Origin: Marinobacter alexandrii
GTDB lineage: Bacteria; Pseudomonadota; Gammaproteobacteria; Pseudomonadales; Oleiphilaceae
DNA length: 64,000 nucleotides
Direction: 5' to 3'
Assembly: GCF_005871205.1 (NCBI RefSeq)
Contig: NZ_SWKM01000011.1
Location: forward strand, 186,001-250,000
The first letter of the stretch is position 1; each line of letters starts with the position of its first letter. The translations under genes were made by a program, and so were the position numbers. The notes beneath the pieces are model-generated. The model had not been told where the DNA came from and made no database searches. It saw nothing but the letters and a program-made list of their open reading frames with translations. Of this stretch, positions 44,537-52,566 are shown in pieces.

Positions 44537-45988
44537 ATGATCGAGTCACCACTGCTGGAAAAGCGCAATGGCTACATCGGCGGTCGCTGGACAGATAATG
44601 TCCAGGGCAACACCTTTGATGTTTACAACCCGGCGACAGGAGATGTGATCGCAAAAGTCGCCTCCATGTCCGAGTCCGAGGTGGAAGATGCCGTTGCTGC
44701 CGGCAAGTCGGCTTTGCGCCTGACCAGCCCTTACTCCATCGAAACCCGCCGCAAATGGCTGGAAGACATCCGGGATGCCCTGAAAGCCAACCGGGAAGAG
44801 GTCGGGCGGATCCTATGCCTGGAACACGGCAAGCCGTTGCAGGAAGCTCAGGGTGAAGTGGATTACGCTGCGGGCTTCTTCGATTATTGCTCCAAGCACA
44901 TCCAGGCGCTGGACGCCCACACCATTCCGGAAAAGCCGAAAGACTGCACCTGGACGGTTCACTACCGCCCGGTGGGTGTGACCGGATTGATCACGCCCTG
45001 GAACTTTCCGATCGGCATGATCGCCAAGAAGCTGTCAGCCGCGCTGGCGGCCGGCTGCCCGTCGGTGATCAAGCCGGCCAGCGAGACCCCGCTGACCATG
45101 ATTGCCCTGTTCTCCCTGATGGACCAGCACACCGACATGCCCGATGGCATGGTTAACCTGGTGATGGGCAAGGCCAGCGTGATCGGCAAGGTGCTGTGCG
45201 AAAGCCCTGACGTGCCGATGCTGAGCTTTACCGGTTCCACCGAAGTGGGCCGCAAGCTGATTCAGGACACCGCCGATCAGGTTAAGAAGCTGGCGCTGGA
45301 GCTGGGCGGAAACGCACCGTTCATCGTCTTCGACGACGCCGACCTGGATGCCGCCGCTGATAACCTGATTGCCAATAAGTTCCGCGGTGGTGGTCAGACC
45401 TGCGTTTGTGCCAACCGCATTTTCGTCCATGAGAAAGTGGCGGATGCCTTCGGCGAAAAACTCGCCGAGCGCGTCAACAAGATGACCGTGGGTGACGGCA
45501 TAAACGGTGATGTCGATCTCGGCCCGTTGATCAACAAAGCCGGTTTCGACAAGGTAAAACGTCACCTGGAAGACGCGCTCGAGCAGGGTGCCAGCCTGGT
45601 GGCCGGCAAGCAGCCAGGTGATCTGGGCGACGGCCTGTTCTTCCCGCCGACGGTCATTACCGACGTTACCCGGGATATGTGCTGCTATCGCGAGGAGACC
45701 TTCGGGCCGCTGGTTCCGATGGCGCTGTTCCGCACGGAAGAGGAAGTTATCGAGGCCGGTAACGACACCGAGTTCGGTCTGGCCTCCTACGTGTTCACCG
45801 GTGACGCCGAGCGTGCCCAGCGCGTGGCTGCCGGCCTGCGCTTTGGCCATTGCGGCTGGAACACTGGCACCGGGCCCACACCGGAAGCGCCGTTTGGCGG
45901 CATGAAGGCCTCCGGTATTGGCCGCGAAGGCGGACTGGAAGGCCTGTTTGAGTTTGTCGAAGCGCAAACGGTACCGCGCGGCTTTTAA
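44537..45988 (+). CDS. gabD: NAD(P)-dependent succinate-semialdehyde dehydrogenase (GabD-like)
   Basis: Aldehyde dehydrogenase superfamily, 483 residues, most similar in pattern to GabD, which oxidises succinate semialdehyde to succinate in the GABA shunt. Motifs are YIGGRW at the N-terminus, TGLITPWNFPIGMIAKK (cofactor fold), FTGSTEVGR, LELGGNAPFIVFDDADLD (general base Glu) and the catalytic cysteine in GGGQTCVCANRIFV. The two closely spaced cysteines around the catalytic one are common in GabD. The ATG at 44537 follows AGAGGAG. No transaminase gene is next to it. Confidence 0.9.
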   Translation: MIESPLLEKRNGYIGGRWTDNVQGNTFDVYNPATGDVIAKVASMSESEVEDAVAAGKSALRLTSPYSIETRRKWLEDIRDALKANREEVGRILCLEHGKPLQEAQGEVDYAAGFFDYCSKHIQALDAHTIPEKPKDCTWTVHYRPVGVTGLITPWNFPIGMIAKKLSAALAAGCPSVIKPASETPLTMIALFSLMDQHTDMPDGMVNLVMGKASVIGKVLCESPDVPMLSFTGSTEVGRKLIQDTADQVKKLALELGGNAPFIVFDDADLDAAADNLIANKFRGGGQTCVCANRIFVHEKVADAFGEKLAERVNKMTVGDGINGDVDLGPLINKAGFDKVKRHLEDALEQGASLVAGKQPGDLGDGLFFPPTVITDVTRDMCCYREETFGPLVPMALFRTEEEVIEAGNDTEFGLASYVFTGDAERAQRVAAGLRFGHCGWNTGTGPTPEAPFGGMKASGIGREGGLEGLFEFVEAQTVPRGF

Positions 45989-46032
45989 CCTAAAAGCAGA
46001 AACCGGCAGCCCGTTAGTATCGGGCTGTCGCA

Positions 46033-46132
46033 CGGGGGAACGTCCCCTTCAGGACACGCTACGAGCACATCCATGTGCGCTTGGGTGTGGCCATCCCTGG
46101 CCACACACAGTCCTGAAGGGGACGTTCCCCCG
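46033..46132. repeat. Palindromic arm-core-arm repeat, copy 2
   Basis: Two perfect 23-bp inverted arms (46033-46055 and 46110-46132) enclose a 54-bp core (46056-46109). The core aligns without gaps to copies 1 and 3 (same orientation as copy 3) but is more diverged, while the arms have an unrelated, GC-rich sequence. It lies between gabD and uvrD, both on the plus strand, and could terminate or process the gabD transcript. Confidence 0.88.
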
Positions 46133-46247
46133 CGCTCTTTTCGAAACTCGGTGAGGGCTGTTCAGAGCGCTCACCCACGCGGAAATCCCTTTTTTCTCCT
46201 GTTATACTTCCACTCCTGTTTATTTAACCAGTAGCGAACGTTTTCCT

Positions 46248-48413
46248 ATGGATGTCTCTCACATAATCGACCCTCTCAATGACGCCCAGCGCGAGGCCGT
46301 TACCGCCCAGAACGATCACCTGCTGGTGCTGGCCGGGGCCGGCAGTGGCAAGACCCGGGTGCTGGTGCATCGAATTGCGTGGTTGATGACGGTGGACCGG
46401 GTGCCGCCGACTGGCATCCTGGCGGTGACCTTTACCAACAAGGCCTCCAAGGAAATGCGTTACCGCATCGAACAGATGATGGACATTCCGGCTCGCGGCC
46501 TCTGGTTTGGCACCTTCCACGGCATTGCTCACCGATTGCTGCGCTCGCACTGGCAGGACGCAGGGTTACCGGAGAACTTCCAGGTGCTGGACAGCGACGA
46601 CCAGCTGCGGATGGTCAAGCGGGTAATGCGGGAAAACCAGATTGATGAGAGCAAGTGGCCGCCCAAGCAGGCGCAATGGTTTATCAACAGCCAGAAAGAT
46701 GAAGGCTTGCGGGCGGACCACATTCAGGAAAACCCGGGCGATCACTTCACCTCAACGATGCTGAAAATCTATCGCCAGTACGAAACCCTGTGCCAGCAGG
46801 GCGGCCTGGTGGATTTTGGGGAACTGCTGCTGCGCTCCCACGAACTCTGGCTGCACCGGCCGGAGCTGCTTGCTCACTATCAGAAACGGTTCCAGCACAT
46901 TCTGGTGGACGAGTTCCAGGACACCAACACTATCCAGTACGCCTGGCTGCAGGTGCTTGCCAGTCAGCAGGTGCCGTTGACGGTGGTTGGTGATGACGAC
47001 CAGTCCATCTATGGCTGGCGCGGCGCCAAGGTTGAGAACATCCAGCAGTACCAGCGCGATTTCCCTAACGCTCGCCTGGTGCGGCTGGAGCAGAATTACC
47101 GATCTACACAAATGATCCTGAAGGCGGCCAACGCGGTGATCGCCAACAACCAGGGCCGGTTGGGCAAGGAATTGTGGACCGACGGTCCGGACGGCGAGCC
47201 TATCAGCCTCTATGCCGCTTTTAACGAGCAGGACGAAGCCAACTACATTGCCGATAGCATCTCGGCCTGGGTTCAGGACGGCAACCTGCGTAGCGAATCG
47301 GCCATTCTCTATCGCTCCAACGCCCAGTCACGAGTGTTGGAAGAGGCGTTGATGCGCCAGGGTATTCCGTACCGGGTCTACGGTGGCCTGCGGTTCTATG
47401 ATCGCCAGGAAATCCGTAACGCCCTGGCCTACCTGCGCCTGGTGCAGTATCGCCGTGACGATGCCGCATTCGAACGGGTGGTGAACCTGCCGCCCCGGGG
47501 CATTGGTGCCAAGAGCCTGGCGGAGCTTCGTGAATACGCCACCGAGCAGAGCATTTCGCTTTGGGAGTCGGCCGAGCGATTGCTCGAAGCCGGGCAGGTT
47601 AAAGGTCGGGCGAAGACCGGTTTGCAGTCCTTTATCGCAATCATTGAAGGTCTGTCCGGCATGGTGGGCGATGCTAGCCTGCATGGCCTGATGAAGCAGA
47701 CCATCGAAGATAGCGGCCTGAAGAACTACCACGCCAGTGAAAAGGGCGAGAAAGGCCAGGCCCGAGTTGAGAACCTGGAAGAGCTGGTTAACGCTCTGTC
47801 AGATTACGAGGTGGAAGACGGTGTCGACCCGATGGCCGAGTTTATTGCCCAAGCCGCCCTGGATGCGGGTGAAGCCCAGGCCGAAGACCATGAGGACAGT
47901 GTTCAGCTGATGACGTTGCACTCCGCCAAGGGCCTGGAGTTCCCGATGGTGTTCCTGGCTGGCGTTGAGGAGGGTCTGTTTCCCCATGGCATGTCGCTGG
48001 AGGAGCCGGGGCGCATGGAAGAAGAGCGCCGGTTAGCCTATGTCGGTATTACCCGGGCGATGCAAAAGCTGGTGCTCACTTACGCGGAATCCCGTCGTCT
48101 GTACGGCCAGGAAAAATTCAACGCGCTGTCCCGATTCGTGCGAGAAATCCCTGGCGATTGTTTGCAGGAAGTCCGGTTGCGCAATACGGTTACGCGCCCG
48201 GCGATGCTGGAACGCCCGAACGAAAGCATGTTCAGCCAGGATTCCGCCCAGCAGTCCGGATTCAGCCTGGGTCAGCGGGTACGGCATCCGAAGTTTGGTG
48301 AGGGTGTGGTGATGAATTCGGAAGGAAGCGGGCATCATACCCGGGTGCAGGTGAACTTTGACGACGGTGCCAAGTGGTTGGTGCTGGCGTATGCGCCTTT
48401 GGAAGCTTGTTAG
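46248..48413 (+). CDS. uvrD: DNA helicase II UvrD
   Basis: SF1A helicase used in nucleotide excision repair and mismatch repair. Motifs: GAGSGKTRVLVHRIAWLM at residues 30-47, DEFQDTNTIQY (motif II), VVGDDDQSIYGWRGA (motif III), QNYRSTQMIL (motif IV), LMTLHSAKGLEFPMVFLAGV (motif V) and EERRLAYVGITRAMQKLVLT (motif VI). The C-terminal Tudor-like domain is complete (LGQRVRHPKFGEGVV ... FDDGAKWLVLAYAPLE). At 721 aa it is the E. coli UvrD size, so this is the canonical copy while the gene at 32852 is the paralog. Palindromic repeats flank it on both sides. Confidence 0.95.
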   Translation: MDVSHIIDPLNDAQREAVTAQNDHLLVLAGAGSGKTRVLVHRIAWLMTVDRVPPTGILAVTFTNKASKEMRYRIEQMMDIPARGLWFGTFHGIAHRLLRSHWQDAGLPENFQVLDSDDQLRMVKRVMRENQIDESKWPPKQAQWFINSQKDEGLRADHIQENPGDHFTSTMLKIYRQYETLCQQGGLVDFGELLLRSHELWLHRPELLAHYQKRFQHILVDEFQDTNTIQYAWLQVLASQQVPLTVVGDDDQSIYGWRGAKVENIQQYQRDFPNARLVRLEQNYRSTQMILKAANAVIANNQGRLGKELWTDGPDGEPISLYAAFNEQDEANYIADSISAWVQDGNLRSESAILYRSNAQSRVLEEALMRQGIPYRVYGGLRFYDRQEIRNALAYLRLVQYRRDDAAFERVVNLPPRGIGAKSLAELREYATEQSISLWESAERLLEAGQVKGRAKTGLQSFIAIIEGLSGMVGDASLHGLMKQTIEDSGLKNYHASEKGEKGQARVENLEELVNALSDYEVEDGVDPMAEFIAQAALDAGEAQAEDHEDSVQLMTLHSAKGLEFPMVFLAGVEEGLFPHGMSLEEPGRMEEERRLAYVGITRAMQKLVLTYAESRRLYGQEKFNALSRFVREIPGDCLQEVRLRNTVTRPAMLERPNESMFSQDSAQQSGFSLGQRVRHPKFGEGVVMNSEGSGHHTRVQVNFDDGAKWLVLAYAPLEAC

Positions 48414-48425
48414 TTGATGCGGGTG

Positions 48426-48535
48426 GCGGAGGGCTGGTAAAGCTTTCCAAAACCCGCTCAAGCACGTCCATGTGGCGCTTGAGCTCCGCCATCCATGGCT
48501 CCGCACAGTTTTGGAAAGCTTTACCAGCCCTCCGC
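48426..48535. repeat. Palindromic arm-core-arm repeat, copy 3
   Basis: Two perfect 28-bp inverted arms (48426-48453 and 48508-48535) flank the 54-bp core (48454-48507), which is in the opposite orientation to copy 1 and matches it at 52 of 54 bases. The element lies between the convergent uvrD and uppP genes, where a hairpin could act on both transcripts. Confidence 0.92.
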
Positions 48536-48558
48536 TTCCATCACTGTGCTGGCCTCGG

Positions 48559-49356
48559 TTACATCAAGACCGCGTAAATCACACCCGCCAGAACAATTCG
48601 ATAGACCACATACGGCCACATGCCCACGGTATTCAACCACTTCAGGAAGAAGTGGATAGCGGTGATGGCCATGATAAAGGACGTTACCCCGCCGAGCAGA
48701 AAGCCGCCCCAGTCGACAATGACATCCGAGGTGGCCACTTCCAGCAGTTTAACCGCCGACGCGAGCACGATAATGGGAATGGCCAGCAGGAAGGAAAACC
48801 GTGAAGCGGTGTGGCGGGTCATGCCCAGGAACAGGCCGGCGGTGATGGTGACGCCAGAGCGGGAGGTGCCAGGTACCAGCGCCATGGCCTGAGCGATGCC
48901 GACAACAACGGCGTCTTTCCAGTTCAGTTGGTCCAGGGTGCGCTGGCGCTTGGGCAGCCAGTCGGCGATGCCCAGCAGCAGGCCAAACACCAGGGTGGTG
49001 GTGAAGATCACTTCCACGGCCCGCAGTTCATTGTCGATCATGTCCAGCAACGCCAATCCGGCTAAGCCCGCCGGGATGGTGCCAATCACCAGATAGAGCG
49101 CCAGCGCCCCCTGGCCAACCAGCTTGCGCCGGGTTACCGACAGCAAGCCATCCCGGGCTATGCCGAACACGTCGTGTCGGAAGTAGAGCACCACCGCCAA
49201 AAGGGTCCCCAGGTGTACCGACAGATCAAACCCCACGCCCTGATCGGTCCAGCCAAAAAATGCCGGTGTCAGGATCAGGTGGGCGGAACTGGAGATCGGC
49301 AGGAATTCGGTCAGTCCCTGTAAAAGGCCGAGAAAGAGGGCCTGAAAAGCATCCAT
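48559..49356 (-). CDS. uppP: Undecaprenyl-diphosphatase UppP (BacA)
   Basis: Integral membrane phosphatase that recycles undecaprenyl diphosphate for peptidoglycan and O-antigen synthesis. The 265-residue product has multiple membrane helices and both catalytic motifs: GLLQGLTEFLPISSSAHLIL near the N-terminus and ALVPGTSRSGVTITAGLFLG. The start at 49356 gives the canonical MDAFQALFLG N-terminus; the frame extends to 49479 but those residues do not match the family. It is convergent with uvrD. Confidence 0.95.
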   Translation of the reverse strand: MDAFQALFLGLLQGLTEFLPISSSAHLILTPAFFGWTDQGVGFDLSVHLGTLLAVVLYFRHDVFGIARDGLLSVTRRKLVGQGALALYLVIGTIPAGLAGLALLDMIDNELRAVEVIFTTTLVFGLLLGIADWLPKRQRTLDQLNWKDAVVVGIAQAMALVPGTSRSGVTITAGLFLGMTRHTASRFSFLLAIPIIVLASAVKLLEVATSDVIVDWGGFLLGGVTSFIMAITAIHFFLKWLNTVGMWPYVVYRIVLAGVIYAVLM

Positions 49357-49552
49357 AAGGCGAATCCGTTGTCTGGCTGGGGCGGTGTTACAAGCAGGCA
49401 CGGATAGTAGCAGGGCACCCGGAGGCTGAACAGTCCAGCCCGGCAGAGCCCGGAACAGTCGGGCGCGAGCACTCAGCACGCAAAGTAGGGTATGGTCGGG
49501 TTTCCAGGACCATAGGCTGGCGCTCGCCGGCCATCGTTAAAGATCGAACTCT

Positions 49553-50743
49553 ATGACTGCACTGCTTCGTCGTTACCCCTTGGCCGTAATCGTGCTGGCC
49601 CAGCTGTTCGGAACTTCGCTCTGGTTCAGCGTCAACGGCGTCTGGCTGTCGCTGTCACAAGAGCTGGGTCTCAGTGAGACCGATCTCGGGTTGCTGACCC
49701 TGGCGGTGCAGGCCGGCTTTATTGCCGGCACCTTGACGCTTGCGGTTACCGGCCTGGCTGACCGGTTCGGCGCCAGCCATATTTTTGCGGTGTCCAGTCT
49801 GCTCGGGGCACTGGTGAACGGCGGCTTCATCCTGGTGGCCTCGTACCCGCCACTCGATCTGTTATTGCGATTCGCCACCGGGCTTTGTCTGGCTGGCATC
49901 TATCCCCTGGGCATGAAGATGGTCATCGCCTGGACGCCAAAGCATGCCGGTGTGGCGCTGGCTTGGCTGGTGGGCATGCTCACTCTTGGCACCGCGCTGC
50001 CGCACCTGATGCGCGGAGCCACTCTGGGTCTGCCCTGGCAGTGGCCGCTATTTGGTGCCTCGGCACTGGCGTTAGCTGGCGGTGCCCTGGTGTATTTTTT
50101 GGGTGAGGGGCCTCATCTGCCCAAAAGTGTAGGGCCGGTGCCTTTGAAACAAGGGCTGGTTGCCCTGCGAGCGCCCAAATTTCGGGCCGCTGTCGGCGGG
50201 TATGTCGGCCACATGTGGGAGCTTTATGCCTTCTGGACGCTGGTGCCATTGTTGGCCGGGCGGGAATTGGCGCGTCTTGGCTGGAGCGAAGGCTTCATCC
50301 CGTGGTTTGCCTTTGCCATCATCGCCTCGGGTACGGCCGGCTGTATTGGCGGTGGCTGGCTGAGTCGGCGTTGGGGCAGTGAGCGGGTCGCGCGTTCGGC
50401 GCTGACGACATCCGGACTGGTCTGTCTGATTTACCCTTGGGTGTCCGGATTTTCTCCGCTCCTGCTGGCGGTTTTGCTGGTGGTTTGGGGGCTATCGGTG
50501 GTGGCTGATTCGCCGCAATTTTCGGCGCTGGCAGCGGCACGGGCTCCTACCGAGTTCGTCGGGTCCTCATTGGCGGTCATGAACGCCATTGGCTTTGGCG
50601 TCACCTTGCCTGCGATCTGGCTGACCAGTTGGCTCTGGGAATACCAAGGGATTTGGGTAGTTTGCTGGTTGCTCCCCGGGCCGATTTTCGGACTGCTTGC
50701 TTTGGGTGCGCCAGATCGACGTGCCCGGAGGTTGGCCGGTTAG
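49553..50743 (+). CDS. MFS transporter (396 aa)
   Basis: Major facilitator protein with about 12 hydrophobic helices. The first half begins AVIVLAQLFGTSLWFSVNGV, followed by a loop consistent with MFS motif A (VTGLADRFGASHIF). A charged loop near residues 180-200 separates the two halves, and the C-terminal half has SRRWGSERVARSAL, the equivalent motif A repeat. The substrate cannot be inferred. It is monocistronic and convergent with the thioesterase gene. No helix appears to be missing at this length. Confidence 0.85.
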   Translation: MTALLRRYPLAVIVLAQLFGTSLWFSVNGVWLSLSQELGLSETDLGLLTLAVQAGFIAGTLTLAVTGLADRFGASHIFAVSSLLGALVNGGFILVASYPPLDLLLRFATGLCLAGIYPLGMKMVIAWTPKHAGVALAWLVGMLTLGTALPHLMRGATLGLPWQWPLFGASALALAGGALVYFLGEGPHLPKSVGPVPLKQGLVALRAPKFRAAVGGYVGHMWELYAFWTLVPLLAGRELARLGWSEGFIPWFAFAIIASGTAGCIGGGWLSRRWGSERVARSALTTSGLVCLIYPWVSGFSPLLLAVLLVVWGLSVVADSPQFSALAAARAPTEFVGSSLAVMNAIGFGVTLPAIWLTSWLWEYQGIWVVCWLLPGPIFGLLALGAPDRRARRLAG

Positions 50744-50780
50744 GCACATTTCGTTTCCCGGGCGTCGCGACTTTGTCAAG

Positions 50781-51185
50781 TCAGAGGTTCTGGTCGGGCA
50801 CTTCCCGGATGCGGCCGTGCTCGTCAATGGCCACGTAAACGAACATACCCTCAGTGACCTTGCGCGGGTGCTTGGCAGTGCGGTCCCGGGTCCATACTTC
50901 CACCCGGAGCTTCATGGAGCTGCGGCCAATCTCCACCACCTCACAGTAGCAGCCCACCTGCGAGCCCACGCGCAGCGGCGATAGAAACTCCATACGATCC
51001 ATCGCCACGGTTGCGTTCCGACCCTGGGAAATGCGGCCGGCCATGGTGGCGGCAGCGATATCCATCTGTTTGACCAACCAGCCTGCGAATACATCGCCGT
51101 TCGGGTTGGTGTCAGAAGGGAGGGGTACAATCTGTAGGGTCAACTCACCGCGAGGGGTGGGTTTGTCGTCGTCGAAAGCCGTCAT
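50781..51185 (-). CDS. Acyl-CoA thioesterase, YciA family
   Basis: Hotdog-fold thioesterase of 134 residues. Matching family segments are the active-site helix region DTNPNGDVFAGWLVKQMDIA, RNATVAMDRMEFLSPLRVGS, and the C-terminal TEGMFVYVAIDEHGRIREVP. YciA-type enzymes hydrolyse a broad range of acyl-CoAs and free CoA. The Asp in the NPNGDVF motif, the usual catalytic residue, is present. No neighbour indicates a special pathway. Confidence 0.9.
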   Translation of the reverse strand: MTAFDDDKPTPRGELTLQIVPLPSDTNPNGDVFAGWLVKQMDIAAATMAGRISQGRNATVAMDRMEFLSPLRVGSQVGCYCEVVEIGRSSMKLRVEVWTRDRTAKHPRKVTEGMFVYVAIDEHGRIREVPDQNL

Positions 51186-51289
51186 GGAGTCTGCCTTGAT
51201 GTTAAGTCTGGAATTGTTATATCCCGCATGTTAGCGGCGTTAGCTTAGGCTGCAAGCAGATTTGCACTTTTCCAACTATATTTCGGTAT

Positions 51290-51307
51290 CTGTAACAAAG
51301 TTGTCAT
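51290..51307 (+). promoter_or_regulatory. Pho box upstream of pstS
   Basis: CTGTAAC-AAAG-TTGTCAT: two 7-bp direct repeats with 4 bp between them, close to the PhoB consensus (CTGTCATA..CTGTCAT). It lies 73 bp before the pstS start, where PhoB would replace the -35 contact. This is the expected phosphate-starvation control of the pst operon. Confidence 0.8.
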
Positions 51308-51380
51308 AGAGCTTCATTACTCTTCACCCATCGGTAAAGTTCATCCACACAAATTGTCCAACCGATCTTGGAGACTCAAC

Positions 51381-52424
51381 GTGATTAAACTGAACAAAAC
51401 ACTCGCAACTGTAGCGCTGGCCGGTTCCGTAGTGGCAATGTCCATGCCTGCCATGGCTCGCGACACCATTAGCATTGTCGGTTCCTCAACCGTCTACCCG
51501 TTTGCGACCGTTGTTGCCGAGCGCTTTGGTACCAAAACCGATTTTAGAACCCCGAAGCTGGAATCCACCGGCTCCGGTGGCGGCATGAAGTTGTTCTGTC
51601 AGGGTATTGGTACCCAGCACCCGGACATCACCAACGCTTCACGTCGCATGAAGGCTTCTGAGTACGAGCTGTGCCAGAAGAACGGCGTGTCCGACATCAC
51701 TGAGTTCCGCATCGGTTCTGACGGCATTGTCATCGCCAGTTCCAAGGATGCACAGAACCTGGAGCTTAGCCTTGAGCAGCTGTTCCTGGCCCTGGGTTCC
51801 AAGGTGCCGGTCGACGGCGAGTGGGTTGCTAACCCGAACAAGAGCTGGAGCGACGTGGATTCCAGTCTGCCGAACAAGCCGATCCGTGTAATGGGTCCGC
51901 CGCCGACTTCCGGTACCCGTGACTCGTTCAACGAGCTGGCCCTGGCTGCTGGTTGCGACGCCCTTCCGGAAGCCGAAAGCCTGAGCAAGGACGATCACAA
52001 AGCCATCTGTGAAAGTGTTCGTGAAGACGGTGCCTTCATCGAAGCCGGTGAAAATGACAACCTGATCGTGCAAAAACTGATCGGCGATACGGACATGTAC
52101 GGTGTGTTCGGTTACAGCTTCCTGGAAGAGAATGCTGACCGCCTTCAGGCCGCTACCCTGAATGGTATGGTTCCGACAGCTGAGGCCATTGCCGCTGACG
52201 AGTATCCGGTCGCCCGCTCACTGTTCTTCTACGTCAAACAAGCCCACGTCGGTGTTATTCCTGGTATCCAGGAATACGTAGATGAATTTACCAGCAATGC
52301 CGCCATGGGCCAGAATGGCTATCTGAAGAACGTTGGCTTGATCGTGCCGCCGCGCGACCAGCTGATGAACCTGATGGACAAGGCTGAAAACATGCCGAAA
52401 CTGGCTCTGGAAGAGCTGAAGTAA
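51381..52424 (+). CDS. pstS: Phosphate ABC transporter substrate-binding protein PstS
   Basis: Periplasmic phosphate-binding protein. A signal peptide (residues 1-25, ending Ala-Met-Ala) is followed by ISIVGSSTVYPFATVVAE, the first phosphate-binding loop, then ESTGSGGGMKLFCQGIG and the PPTSGTRDSFNELA loop. The 347-residue length and the ...MARDTISIVGSSTVYPFA N-terminus resemble the PstS type common in marine gammaproteobacteria rather than E. coli PstS. Start is the GTG at 51381 behind GGAG; the upstream in-frame codon at 51354 has no ribosome-binding site. Confidence 0.95.
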   Translation: MIKLNKTLATVALAGSVVAMSMPAMARDTISIVGSSTVYPFATVVAERFGTKTDFRTPKLESTGSGGGMKLFCQGIGTQHPDITNASRRMKASEYELCQKNGVSDITEFRIGSDGIVIASSKDAQNLELSLEQLFLALGSKVPVDGEWVANPNKSWSDVDSSLPNKPIRVMGPPPTSGTRDSFNELALAAGCDALPEAESLSKDDHKAICESVREDGAFIEAGENDNLIVQKLIGDTDMYGVFGYSFLEENADRLQAATLNGMVPTAEAIAADEYPVARSLFFYVKQAHVGVIPGIQEYVDEFTSNAAMGQNGYLKNVGLIVPPRDQLMNLMDKAENMPKLALEELK

Positions 52425-52445
52425 ACCGAAGGAATCGGTGAAAAC

Positions 52446-52480
52446 AAGGGTGCGCGTCCTGATCGGGACGCGCACCCTTT
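52446..52480 (+). terminator. Partial terminator between pstS and pstC
   Basis: AAGGGTGCGCGTCC and GGACGCGCACCCTT form a perfect 14-bp stem around a 6-base loop, followed only by TTTCG. Placed right after pstS inside the operon, it probably allows high pstS levels relative to the membrane genes by partial termination or 3'-end protection. Confidence 0.75.
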
Positions 52481-52566
52481 CGCACATCTAGGAAGACCAC
52501 TCAGTGCCATGGATAGTTTGAAACTGTACACTGGGCGCCTCGTTGAAGTCGTAGACAGGATTATTC

